A stretch of DNA of 64,000 bases from CAZCPB01 sp044223975 (GTDB taxonomy: Bacteria; Planctomycetota; Phycisphaerae; Phycisphaerales; UBA1924). Positions 42,394 to 51,020 of this stretch are shown in pieces. Position numbers and translations under genes: made by a program. Positions within the stretch are counted from its first letter, which is position 1, and every line of letters begins with the position of its first letter. The DNA is taken from NCBI GenBank assembly GCA_044223975.1, contig JBGALI010000010.1, positions 124,001 through 188,000 on the forward strand, given 5' to 3'. Below the pieces are notes generated by a model. The model made no database searches. It was not told the origin of the DNA and saw only the letters and a program-made list of their open reading frames with translations.

Positions 42394-43095
42394 ATGAAGA
42401 CTCCGCTTATTCTCGCCGGGCTCGCCTTCGCTTTCACGGGGAGCGCGTACGCGGGCACCACCATCATCTCGATCACGTACGCGGACCTGAGCGGCAACTA
42501 CACCGCGTCGAGCGCGACCACGGGCACCTTCAACGCTCACGCGGTCGATCACCCCGGGATCCTGCGCACCGCGGGCGACGTCTCCCGCCTGATCACCCCC
42601 AACGGCAACGCCGATTTCCAGCCGGGCTTTGTGTCCGGCGCGGACCTGTCTGACTTTGCCATGAACATCGCCGTCACCCACGGCGCCAGCACTGGTACGG
42701 GCACCGGCACGTTCACCGCGACCGACGCCGACGGCGACGCGATCACCGGGAACATGACCGGCACGTGGGGTATGCAGGGGACCTTCCTGGCTTTCCAGGG
42801 TGTCCTGAGCAACGTCGTCATCCACGACAACGGCACGCTGGACCACACGTTCAACGGTTCGAACACCGGTTCGTGGGACACCAACCTCCCCGCCGGCTCT
42901 CCCTACGACGGGGCCGTCGTCCACCTGACGGAGAACGGCAACAACTTCTTCGCCAGCAACTGGACCGACGCCGCCACCGGCGTGACCGCGCAGGTCACGG
43001 CGGCCATCACCGTTCCCCTGCCCCCGGGCGGGTTGGCCGGGCTGGGCACGCTCTCGGGCGTTCTGGGCCTCAGTCTCGTCCGCCGTCGTCGCTGA
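42394..43095 (+). CDS. Secreted protein with PEP-CTERM-like sorting tail
   Basis: A 233-residue exported protein: signal peptide MKTPLILAGLAFAFTGSAYA, then a Gly/Thr/Asn-rich beta domain with TGTGTGTFTATDADGDAITG and NGSNTGSWDTNLP, and a tail VPLPPGGLAGLGTLSGVLGL followed by SLVRRRR. AAGGAAG precedes the ATG. It shares the VPLPxG tail with the gene upstream and resembles it in plan, not clearly in sequence. Surface protein of unknown function. Confidence 0.85.
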   Translation: MKTPLILAGLAFAFTGSAYAGTTIISITYADLSGNYTASSATTGTFNAHAVDHPGILRTAGDVSRLITPNGNADFQPGFVSGADLSDFAMNIAVTHGASTGTGTGTFTATDADGDAITGNMTGTWGMQGTFLAFQGVLSNVVIHDNGTLDHTFNGSNTGSWDTNLPAGSPYDGAVVHLTENGNNFFASNWTDAATGVTAQVTAAITVPLPPGGLAGLGTLSGVLGLSLVRRRR

Positions 43096-43221
43096 GACAA
43101 CCCCATCCCGGCGCGCGACAGCACTCCCTCCTGCTCCCTCCGTCGCGCGCCGGAGCATGGGTCACCGACCGTTGATTTCCACGCGCCCCTGGGGCGCCAG
43201 TTCTTATAAAGGAACACTTCC

Positions 43222-44805
43222 ATGACTCTTCGAATGAATCTCGTGCCGATCACGGCGATGTCACTCTGCCTCGCCGCCGGGGCGGTATGTGCACAGAGCA
43301 CCATCGCGCACGGAGCCCAGCCGCCGATGATCGCGTCGAGCGCGGCCAACTCGGGACTGGACTTCCGTTCGTACCACTGGCTGGGCGACCGCAAGGTTGT
43401 GAACGCCAACAACGAAGAGATCGCTAGCGTCTCCGAGCTCATCCTCGACCGTGGCTCGGGCCGCATCGAGTACCTGGCGGTCAAGACGGGGTCCACCCTG
43501 GGCCTTGGCGGAAAGACCGTCGCCGTCCCGTACGGCGCGTTCCGTTGGGACACCACCGGGGAACGTCTGGTTATGAACTCCACCCCGGAGCAGCTCAAGC
43601 AGTTCCCGGAGTACTCCGGCGAACACTGGACGGCCCTGAAGGACCCGAAGGCCGGCGACGCGAGCACGCTGCGCAAGCGGCTCGCCGAGGACGCCGCGGC
43701 CACCAACGATCCGTACGCCGCCAGCCTGGACACCGCCAAGCACGCCCGGATCGAGGGGGAGATCACCAGCGTCGAGCGCGTGCGCTCCAGCACGTTCGGC
43801 GAGCAAGTCGTCGTGACGGTCCGCGCAAGCGACGGGACTTCGCGCAAGGTGGCCCTCGGGCCGTCCTGGTTCGTCAACAGCTCGGCCGCGGCGCCGATGC
43901 GCGGCGACAAGGTGGTCGTAGACACGCTCGCCATGGCGCGCGATCCCGGCGACCTGTGCGTCGGTTCGCACCTGAAGGTCGGCGAGCGCGAGCTTGCCCT
44001 GCGGAATACCGACGGCAGCCCGACGTGGGTGCTCAAGACCGACGCGAGCGGGACGGGGTTCAGCACGCCGTACCTGCGGTACGTGATCCTGAGCGACATC
44101 AAAGGGATGAAGGTCGATTGCCGCGGCAACGACCTGGGCAAGGTGTACGACGTCATCCTCGACCGCAACTCGGGTCAGGCCGCGTTCCTGTCCATCGATC
44201 CCAACCAGAATTTCCTGGGGATCAGCGACACCAAGCGGCTGGTCCCGTGGTCGGTGGCGACCGTGACGACGGACAAGACCGTGCGGATCGACGCTTCGAA
44301 AGAGATGGTGCTAGCCAGCGGCGAGACGCCGTCGGACCTCTCGACGCTGAACACCGGCTCGCGGGCCGAGAGTGTGTACAAGGCGTACCAGGTGCCGATG
44401 CCGACGTTCGATACTCCCAAGCCGGTTTCGGCGGGTTCGCCGGGCGATGCCTGGGGTAGGCACGGCGTGATCATCGCGGCGATCGAACGTGGCTCGGCCA
44501 AGACGATGACCGGCAAGGTCGTCGACGTCAGCGAGGTCAAGTTCGATGGCGACGTAAAGTCGGCCCGGTCGATCTCGATCCGTACCGAGGGTGACGCAGG
44601 GACCGAAGAGACGGTCCTTCTCGGGCCGTCTTGGTACATGGACAACCAGAAGGCCGCCTGCAAGTCCGGCGACGTGGTGACGGTGGAAGCCTGCCGCACG
44701 GTCATCGGCGGCAAGACGTACTGGCTCGCCAGGTCGATCGATTGCAAGTCCACGAAGGTTGTGCTGCTGGACAGCGGAGACGCGCCGGCGTGGGCGCCGC
44801 GCTAA
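43222..44805 (+). CDS. Exported protein with two PRC-barrel and two GPSW-type domains
   Basis: A 527-residue exported protein. Signal peptide (LVPITAMSLCLAAGAVCAQ), then two repeats of a PRC-barrel followed by an OB-like domain. PRC-barrels: VVNANNEEIASVSELILDRG (about 60-120) and LGKVYDVILDRNSGQAAFLS (about 305-370). The OB-like domains each contain LGPSW (VALGPSWFVNSS; VLLGPSWYMDNQ). PRC-barrels often bind partner proteins or RNA. AAAGGAACAC is the ribosome-binding site. A longer paralogue (601 residues) lies at 58441-60246. Envelope function unknown; possibly a stress-linked periplasmic scaffold. Confidence 0.87.
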   Translation: MTLRMNLVPITAMSLCLAAGAVCAQSTIAHGAQPPMIASSAANSGLDFRSYHWLGDRKVVNANNEEIASVSELILDRGSGRIEYLAVKTGSTLGLGGKTVAVPYGAFRWDTTGERLVMNSTPEQLKQFPEYSGEHWTALKDPKAGDASTLRKRLAEDAAATNDPYAASLDTAKHARIEGEITSVERVRSSTFGEQVVVTVRASDGTSRKVALGPSWFVNSSAAAPMRGDKVVVDTLAMARDPGDLCVGSHLKVGERELALRNTDGSPTWVLKTDASGTGFSTPYLRYVILSDIKGMKVDCRGNDLGKVYDVILDRNSGQAAFLSIDPNQNFLGISDTKRLVPWSVATVTTDKTVRIDASKEMVLASGETPSDLSTLNTGSRAESVYKAYQVPMPTFDTPKPVSAGSPGDAWGRHGVIIAAIERGSAKTMTGKVVDVSEVKFDGDVKSARSISIRTEGDAGTEETVLLGPSWYMDNQKAACKSGDVVTVEACRTVIGGKTYWLARSIDCKSTKVVLLDSGDAPAWAPR

Positions 44806-44859
44806 ATCGGGCGCGGAACGAGACCGAACGGGAACGGCCCAGAACAAGGAACGGCGCTC

Positions 44860-45126
44860 ATGCCATTGTGTCAGCCGGTCAACACCTCACGGATCTTCGC
44901 GGCGGCGGATGTTCTGCTGCGGGCGATCAACTCGCCCGCCGGGAACGCCGCGATGGTGTCGCTCTACATCGACGCCGTTCACCCGCGCCGTAGCCCTCCA
45001 CCCTGGGAGTTCACCCAGTCCGAGCTGAATGACGCGCTGGATTTCCTTGTCCGCATGGGACTGGCCCGGAAGACACCGCAAGCCCGATCGGCGATTGGCG
45101 CTCACGCCCAACGCCGACGGTGCTGA
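44860..45126 (+). CDS. Small hypothetical protein, winged-helix-like
   Basis: An 88-residue soluble protein. Residues 8-70 look folded and helical: SRIFAAADVLLRAINSPAGN, AAMVSLYIDAVHP, WEFTQSELNDALDFLVRMGL, a pattern seen in small winged-helix or adaptor domains. The tail is basic (GAHAQRRRC). AAGGAACGG lies before the ATG. It is 54 bases behind the PRC-barrel gene in the same orientation. No family can be named. Confidence 0.6.
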   Translation: MPLCQPVNTSRIFAAADVLLRAINSPAGNAAMVSLYIDAVHPRRSPPPWEFTQSELNDALDFLVRMGLARKTPQARSAIGAHAQRRRC

Positions 45127-45252
45127 TCCGATCCCCCCACGGGGGCGTTTGGCGAGAGCCGGCGTCCCCGATTGATGACCCGCTTGGTGCTTCGGGACGA
45201 ATCGTTCGCTCCTGGATTGAATCGCGGTCTGCACACTCGAAAGGGTTGACCG

Positions 45253-45753
45253 ATGACCGCAAACCCTGCCGCGGAAGGCAGCGGACCGCGCCCGGGCCAG
45301 GCGAGTCCGGGCGAAGCGCCCGCGGCTTCCGGTAAAACCGGGCCCGGCACAATCGTGGGCACGGGCGGCGCCGCCGTTTCGTTGACCGTCGAGCACCCTT
45401 CAGGCCGGGACATTCCGACGCCCATCGAGATCCTCAGCCTTGACCGTCGGCAGGACGAGCTCATGGAAGTCGAATCGCCCGACGGTCGTCCGCCCACCCA
45501 CCGCGTGCGCCGCTTGGAGTGGTGGTGGCTGGCGATCGGGGCCTGCCTGCTGGCCGTTGCGGGGCTCGTGTGGGCCGCGGCACGACAGGTGCACTGGGCC
45601 ACGCTGCTCGCTGGGTCGGCGCTGGTGCTCGTGTTGCTCGCGTCGGCGGCACCCGTGTGGGGGGCCGCCCTGCTCCGTGGGGGCGAGGAGCGCCGGGCGC
45701 GCCGAGAGGCTCGTGCGGAGCTCGAAAAGCGCGAGATCCCGAAGGGCGGGTGA
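45253..45753 (+). CDS. Two-helix membrane protein of unknown function
   Basis: A 166-residue protein. About 95 polar residues, including ILSLDRRQDELMEVESPDGR, precede two membrane helices (WWWLAIGACLLAVAGLVWAA and WATLLAGSALVLVLLASAAP) and a charged C-terminus (ERRARREARAELEKREIPKG). Probably inner-membrane with cytoplasmic ends. No family recognised. It ends the plus-strand block before the minus-strand lipid operon. Confidence 0.7.
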   Translation: MTANPAAEGSGPRPGQASPGEAPAASGKTGPGTIVGTGGAAVSLTVEHPSGRDIPTPIEILSLDRRQDELMEVESPDGRPPTHRVRRLEWWWLAIGACLLAVAGLVWAAARQVHWATLLAGSALVLVLLASAAPVWGAALLRGGEERRARREARAELEKREIPKGG

Positions 45754-46016
45754 GGCCTCGTCCGTTGCAAACGGCACCGGCTCGAATGCCCGACGGGCAC
45801 TTCTCTTGGTCGGTGGCAGTCGTGCGGATGTTGTCATCGCATTCCGAGGGGAGGAGCGTCTGACCGCGACGCGCATCTCACCAGAATGCAATCCGCGGGT
45901 CCACCCGGCACTTCGTTTCGATCGACCCGGCAACCTCCTGCGTTCCTGCCTCCGGAGTGCCGCGTGATCGAGTATCTGAACAGGACGGGGTCATCAACGA
46001 ACGCACGCCTCTGCGG

Positions 46017-46385
46017 TCAGCGACTACGCACGTCCTTCAGCTCCGCCTGCCGAGTCGCCGTCGCCCGCTTGCCAAGCCAGAACAGGTTCCAGTCTCCTCG
46101 GGCAGAAATCGCGGCCGCGAGCGCATACGCGCACGCGGCGAGGTTTCCGAGCGTGAGGAGCAGCACGATCCAGATGGCCGCGACCCCCCGAGACCGCTCG
46201 CGCGACACGATCCATCCGCTAAAGAGCAGGAACCCGGTGTACAGATCGATCATCGATACATGAAACCAGGGATAGTCGAACAGGACCCTGGCTTCACCCC
46301 GCAGATCTCCGGCCACCAGCGCGTAGCCGACGGCCACGGCCATGACCAGCACTCCGGCCGCGAGCAACCCGATCGCTTTGCGCAT
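46017..46385 (-). CDS. DUF1475-like membrane protein
   Basis: A 122-residue protein with three membrane helices; the motif YPWFHVSMIDLYTGFLLFSG followed by WIVSRERS resembles DUF1475. Proteins of this type are often found near cyclopropane-fatty-acid synthase genes, as here (the CFA-type gene lies 110 bases upstream in the same orientation). It is likely the last gene of the lipid-modification operon. Role unknown; a membrane-located helper of the lipid pathway is inferred from context. Confidence 0.75.
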   Translation of the reverse strand: MRKAIGLLAAGVLVMAVAVGYALVAGDLRGEARVLFDYPWFHVSMIDLYTGFLLFSGWIVSRERSRGVAAIWIVLLLTLGNLAACAYALAAAISARGDWNLFWLGKRATATRQAELKDVRSR

Positions 46386-46495
46386 TGGACTCCTCCATGG
46401 ATGTTGGGCACCGGGATACCGCGTCTACCGCAGGCCACCCATGCACGGCAGGTGGTGATCGCTCCTTCGGCACACCGCTTCGAGGATCGGCCGCC

Positions 46496-47629
46496 TCATC
46501 GAGGCACGTGGCCGAGTTGTCGCGAGCCGTCCTTGGCGTAGACGATCTGGTAGAGGTGCAGCAGCCGCGCGCGGAACGCGGCCGCGCACCCGTACAGGTA
46601 AAAGTTCCAGCGCCGTCGGAAGACGTCGTCGTACTGGCTTCTGAGCCGATCCCACCCGGCGTTGAAGTTGCTGGCCCAGGCCAGCAGCGTGCGATCGTAG
46701 TCGGGGCCGAAACTCTGACGGTCATCGATCCGCAGCGATGTGCACTCGAGCGCCGCCAGCTCGGACTGTTTGGGGAGATAGCCGTCCGGGAAGATGTACT
46801 TCAGCAACCACAGCGCGAACTGGTCCAGCCGCCAATCGGATGACCGCGAAAGAATGTTCGCGGAGATTGCCTGGAGCACGAACACGCCGTCTTCCTTCAG
46901 GCACCGATCGACGACCCGGAAGAATGTCGGGATGTTCTTGCGGCCCACCGCCTCGATCATCTCGATGGACGCAACACGGTCGAACGTCTCGGTGACTTCT
47001 CGATAGTCCTGGAGCCGGATCTCAACGGGAAGCCCCTCGCAGCGCCGACGCGCAAAGTCGGCCTGCTGCCGCGAAACAGTGACGCCGGTGACACGCACGC
47101 CGTATCGCCGCGCCGCGAACTGCGCGAAGTTTCCCCACCCGCAGCCGATGTCCAGGACATGGAGCCCCGGGCGCAGGCTGAGTTTGCGGCACACCAGATC
47201 GAGCTTTGCCTCCTGGGCCTCGTTCAGCGTCGCCGCGTTGGCCCAGTAGCCGCAGGTGTAGGTCATGCTCTCGTCGAGCATGCATCGGAACAGGTCGTTG
47301 CCGAGGTCGTAGTGCCTGACACCGATGTTGAACGCCCGGCGGCCCGACTGGCGATTGAAGAGCGTTTGTTCGGCCGCGGTCAGCGCCCACTTGGCGCGGA
47401 CAATCGCCGAAGGGCGCGGCGCCGGTTGCGTGAATGCTCGGTACAGAACCTCATCGAGGCGATCCGCTGACCACAGGTCTTCGAGGTAGGCCTCTCCAAG
47501 CCCGAGGATTCCCTCGCGCGCGACCCGACGGATCACACGCTCATCCCGAACTTGGATGCCCCAGGGGGCATCGGGCGGCGACATCGACCCGCCCCCGTGC
47601 TTCCCGAATGCTACAGAGGTTGTTGACAT
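46496..47629 (-). CDS. cfa: Cyclopropane-fatty-acid-synthase-type SAM methyltransferase
   Basis: A 377-residue SAM-dependent enzyme that adds a methylene or methyl group to double bonds of membrane phospholipid acyl chains. Motifs: FNIGVRHYDLGNDLFRCMLD, MTYTCGYW, SAM-binding VLDIGCGWGNFAQFAARRYG, SIEMIEAVGRKN, and FDRVASIEM. Length is typical for the family. The ATG at 47629 overlaps the DUF1365 stop by 19 bases. With the upstream FAD oxidase and DUF1365 protein it forms a widely conserved cluster, seen for example in the singlet-oxygen response of Rhodobacter. The product could be cyclopropane or another methylated fatty acid. Confidence 0.93.
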   Translation of the reverse strand: MSTTSVAFGKHGGGSMSPPDAPWGIQVRDERVIRRVAREGILGLGEAYLEDLWSADRLDEVLYRAFTQPAPRPSAIVRAKWALTAAEQTLFNRQSGRRAFNIGVRHYDLGNDLFRCMLDESMTYTCGYWANAATLNEAQEAKLDLVCRKLSLRPGLHVLDIGCGWGNFAQFAARRYGVRVTGVTVSRQQADFARRRCEGLPVEIRLQDYREVTETFDRVASIEMIEAVGRKNIPTFFRVVDRCLKEDGVFVLQAISANILSRSSDWRLDQFALWLLKYIFPDGYLPKQSELAALECTSLRIDDRQSFGPDYDRTLLAWASNFNAGWDRLRSQYDDVFRRRWNFYLYGCAAAFRARLLHLYQIVYAKDGSRQLGHVPR

Positions 47630-48513
47630 CTGCGGTTCTCCTCTGACAACGCTCGCGCGGGCACACCCGCGCGAGCCCCTTGCTTCCTGGACGCTCGCTG
47701 GACGAAGCGCGCTCTCAGCCAGTACCAGACACTCGAACGACCCGCGACGATGGTGCCTTCTCCCAAGCTCTCGGCCCTGGCGATCACCGGGAGGCGCTTG
47801 AGCATGTACAACTGCACCGCCTGCCAGTGGATACGGACCATTACCGCGGCAGCGCTGAAGGGCAGGCGGCACAGCGCCGCCGCCAACCGCGAGCCCGTCA
47901 GAACGGTGCCGCGACCGGACATGGACGCAGAGAACACGATTGGTCCACCTTGCCGCAGCGTGATGGTCAGCGAGAAGTCGTCCGCACGCTCCCACAGCCG
48001 TACCTCGTACTCACCGGAGACATCAAGGAAGGGGGATACGTAGAACGCCTTCGCGGCTCGAAACCGGACGCCGCCTGTTTGATCGGCGCCGCCATCGTCG
48101 GGACGAAGGACGTAGTGGTGCGTTTCGCCGAACGTGTTGTGCACCTCGGCCACCATCCCCGCCAGCGCTCCGTCAGCGCCGTAGCACAGGTAGAAGCTCA
48201 CGGGATTGAACACGTACCCGCACACCTTCGGCAACGTGATCAGCACGACACGCGCGATCGGCTCGGAAACGCCTTCGCGCTGCAGCCGGCGCACCACCTT
48301 GTCCCGGATGGTGCCACCATCGGCGCCCGCGTAGTCGGCGTCGCTGATCGAGACGAGCGCACGCCGGTTGTAGCCGAACCAGCGCACGCTGCGGTCGATA
48401 GCCACGAGCTCATCAAGATCGAGGCATAGCCAGAACATGCGATAGCGGAACTCGTGCCGGCGCGGCCGCAGGCGGCAATGGTGGGTCTCGCCGCTGATGA
48501 TCCGGGACTTCAC
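47611..48513 (-). CDS. DUF1365 family protein
   Basis: A 300-residue protein opening SRIISGETHHCRLRPRRHEF, then YRMFWLCLDLDEL, YVFNPVSFYLCYGADG and EVHNTFGETHHYVL, all DUF1365 marks. It is nearly always found between an FAD amine-oxidase-like gene and a CFA-type methyltransferase gene, as here. The GTG start at 48513 overlaps the upstream stop (GTGA). No biochemical activity is established. Probably acts on the same lipid substrate. Confidence 0.93.
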   Translation of the reverse strand: MKSRIISGETHHCRLRPRRHEFRYRMFWLCLDLDELVAIDRSVRWFGYNRRALVSISDADYAGADGGTIRDKVVRRLQREGVSEPIARVVLITLPKVCGYVFNPVSFYLCYGADGALAGMVAEVHNTFGETHHYVLRPDDGGADQTGGVRFRAAKAFYVSPFLDVSGEYEVRLWERADDFSLTITLRQGGPIVFSASMSGRGTVLTGSRLAAALCRLPFSAAAVMVRIHWQAVQLYMLKRLPVIARAESLGEGTIVAGRSSVWYWLRARFVQRASRKQGARAGVPARALSEENRRCQQPL

Positions 48514-49787
48514 AGGGACACTCCCAACTTCGCGGCCACGGCGACCGCGGAAGCCACCGCGTCCTCGTGAAAGCCGTAGCCCATGTAGCTCCCGCAGAAG
48601 TGCGTCCGATTCGACCCGTTCAGGCGGCGAAGCTCGTGCTGGGCCGCCAGGGTGCCGGACGTGTACGCGGGGTGGGAGTATTCGACCGCGTAGATCACCG
48701 ACGCGGGATCGACCGCGCTCGCGGCGTTCAGCGACACGAAGTAGTCGCGATCGCTCTTGAGCCCCTGGAGTCGATTCATGTGGTACGTGACCGAGACGGG
48801 CCCTCCTTCCGGCCGCCCCGGCGCCCGGCGATAGTTCCACGAGGCCCAAAGCCCCCGGTTGCGCGGCATCACGCTCGCATCGGTGTGCAGCTGGGCAAAG
48901 TTGCGGTGGTAACTCCACGCCGAGAGCAGCTCTCGTTCCGCGCTGGTCGCGTCGGAGAGCATCGCCAGGGACTCGTCCGCGTGCGCCGCCATGACCACGC
49001 GATCGAAGACCATCGGATCGCGCCGGTGCAGGTGGACGTGCACCGAGTCCGCGTGGCGAGTGATCGACTGCGCCGGCGCGTTCTCGAGGATCGTTCCCCG
49101 GAACTTTGACCGGAACGCCCGCACGTACGCCTGGCTTCCCCCCACCACTGTCTGCCATTGCGGACGCCGCCAGACCGCCAGCATCCCGTGGTTCCGCAGG
49201 AACTGAAGGAACGCGCGGGCCGGGAACCGGAGCATGTCGGCATCGGGGCTGGACCACACCGCCGCGCCCAGCGGGAGCAGATAGTGCGTCACAAAGTGCG
49301 GATCGACGCCCACACGCTCGAGGTACGCATCGAGTCGAACGTCATCCAGCAGGCCTCGAGCGAGATCGGCCGAAGCACACCGATTAAAGCGATGTCGCCC
49401 CAGGAGCAGGCGAAAGAACTCCGGCCTGAACGTGTTTCGGTACCCGCGGAGCAGCCCGAGCACAGACGGGCCCACATAGCCCAGCCGCGTTCGCTCGCAG
49501 AAGTAGCCGAAGGACATGTCGCTGTCGCGCAACGCCACGCCCCACTCATCGAGCAACCGGTAGAACAACGGGTACGTGACGGGATTGCACACGATGAAGC
49601 CGGTGTCGATCGGAAGGGTGCGTCCGGGCCGGTCCTCGACCGCGATGGTGTTGGTGTGCCCGCCGATGTAGCTGTTCCGCTCGATGAGCGTGACGTCGTG
49701 GCGCTTGCCGAGCAGATAGGCCGCGGTGATCCCCGCGATGCCCGCGCCGACAACTGCGATCCGAAGGGAGGGCGCTACGGAATCCAT
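48510..49787 (-). CDS. FAD-dependent amine-oxidase-type oxidoreductase
   Basis: A 425-residue flavoprotein. N-terminal dinucleotide-binding motif IAVVGAGIAGITAAYLLGKR with the acidic residue in VTLIERNSYIGGHTNT; the C-terminal FAD contact is FCGSYMGYGFHEDAVASAV. It belongs to the NAD(P)/FAD-binding proteins linked to DUF1365 and CFA-type genes, thought to oxidise fatty acyl chains (desaturation or further oxidation of methylated acyl groups). The ATG at 49787 overlaps the SDR stop by 13 bases. Confidence 0.92.
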   Translation of the reverse strand: MDSVAPSLRIAVVGAGIAGITAAYLLGKRHDVTLIERNSYIGGHTNTIAVEDRPGRTLPIDTGFIVCNPVTYPLFYRLLDEWGVALRDSDMSFGYFCERTRLGYVGPSVLGLLRGYRNTFRPEFFRLLLGRHRFNRCASADLARGLLDDVRLDAYLERVGVDPHFVTHYLLPLGAAVWSSPDADMLRFPARAFLQFLRNHGMLAVWRRPQWQTVVGGSQAYVRAFRSKFRGTILENAPAQSITRHADSVHVHLHRRDPMVFDRVVMAAHADESLAMLSDATSAERELLSAWSYHRNFAQLHTDASVMPRNRGLWASWNYRRAPGRPEGGPVSVTYHMNRLQGLKSDRDYFVSLNAASAVDPASVIYAVEYSHPAYTSGTLAAQHELRRLNGSNRTHFCGSYMGYGFHEDAVASAVAVAAKLGVSL

Positions 49788-50545
49788 ACCGCCCTCGACA
49801 TGATGAACTTGTACAGCGGGAAGGGGATGATCCTCATGGCCTTGATCATCCAGCTGAACGGGAAAGGAAATGCGATTTCGTCCTTCCCGCGGGCGATACC
49901 GGCGCAGATGGTGCGGGCGGCCCGGTCCGCCTCGATAAGAAAGGGCATTCGAAAATCGTTCTTGTCGGTCAACGGCGTGCGCACGAACCCGGGGTTGACG
50001 ATCGTGACTTTCACGTTGCGTCGCACGACATGGAACCGGAGGCTCTCCAGAAAGTTGATCATCGCCGCCTTGCTGGCCCCATAGGCGGCGGCCCGGGGCA
50101 CGCCCCGGAAGCCCGCCAGGCTCGCGACGCCGACGATGTGCCCGGCGCCACGATCGAGCATTCCGGGCAGTACGGCCTCGATGCACTTCAGCATCCCGCC
50201 GTAGTTCAGGTCCATCAGCCCGAGGTATTCCCCGGCGTCGAACCGCTCGGGTCGAGTGAACAGATGGCTGCCGGCGTTGGCAATCAGGACGTCGATCGCG
50301 CCCGCCTGACCCTCGAACTCCCGCACGATCGCTTTCATCCGGACCGCGTCGGTGACGTCGCCCGGCAGCACGATCGCGCGCCCGCCGGCGCGCTCGATCT
50401 CGTCGCAAAGGGCCCGCAGGGCAGCCTCGTTTCGAGCCGTCAGGCCGGTCACCGCCCCCTGAGCGGCAAGCTCGAGCGCAACCGCGCGGCCGATCCCCGT
50501 GCTCGCTCCCGTCAACCACACGCGCTTGCCTGCGAGTTTGCTCAT
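49775..50545 (-). CDS. Short-chain dehydrogenase/reductase
   Basis: A 256-residue classical SDR: cofactor motif TGASTGIGRAVALELAAQGA, NAG motif DVLIANAGSHL, and catalytic site with Ser in GVASLAGFRG and YGASK (Tyr-x-x-x-Lys). A C-terminal segment (FPFPFSWMIKAMRIIPFPLY) may associate with membrane, as in SDRs that act on lipids. First gene of the lipid-modification operon (SDR, FAD oxidase, DUF1365, CFA-type methyltransferase). An NADP or NAD requirement cannot be told from this alone. Confidence 0.93.
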   Translation of the reverse strand: MSKLAGKRVWLTGASTGIGRAVALELAAQGAVTGLTARNEAALRALCDEIERAGGRAIVLPGDVTDAVRMKAIVREFEGQAGAIDVLIANAGSHLFTRPERFDAGEYLGLMDLNYGGMLKCIEAVLPGMLDRGAGHIVGVASLAGFRGVPRAAAYGASKAAMINFLESLRFHVVRRNVKVTIVNPGFVRTPLTDKNDFRMPFLIEADRAARTICAGIARGKDEIAFPFPFSWMIKAMRIIPFPLYKFIMSRAVWIP

Positions 50546-51020
50546 GCGATCACCGTGGGCGGTCGTTCTTCTCCGCCAACCGCATCCCGCTCGCTCCGCA
50601 CGACGCGCGCCCTGATGGGCTTCGGGATCACCATGACACTCCTGGTTGTAAACTGGCAAGGTCTTTCAGCACGCCACTCGGACGAGGTCGGATGCCGACC
50701 ATTCGCAGGGGCGCAGCACTCGGTCGGCGGGAACATCTCACATCTCGCGATAGAGCCTGAGGCCCAACGCGGCGAGCCGTTTCTTCGACACGCCATGGGC
50801 CGTGAAGACGCACGGTGAAGGTGTTTGCGGTTCATGTTCAACGGGCACGAATTCGATGCGGCGGACGGACCGGATTCAGCGGCCCGGGGTAACCCCGGTC
50901 GATTCCTCGCAGGCCGCGATCGCTTTGCCGCGCGGACCGCCGCGGCCGGGCGAATGTCGATTTACGCCCCGGCGTCGGGGAACTCCACTGATTGACCGGA
51001 CGATCCGACGGCCGTCGCGG
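50546..51020. other. Gene-free stretch upstream of the lipid operon
   Basis: About 475 bases between the convergent end of terC and the SDR start. The only frames are short and unlike known proteins. It must hold the promoter of the lipid operon; no clear operator seen. Confidence 0.45.

Noticed and set aside
50542..50841. Possible 99-residue protein upstream of the SDR gene
   Set aside because: No similarity to any family known to me, irregular codon use, overlaps the SDR start region.
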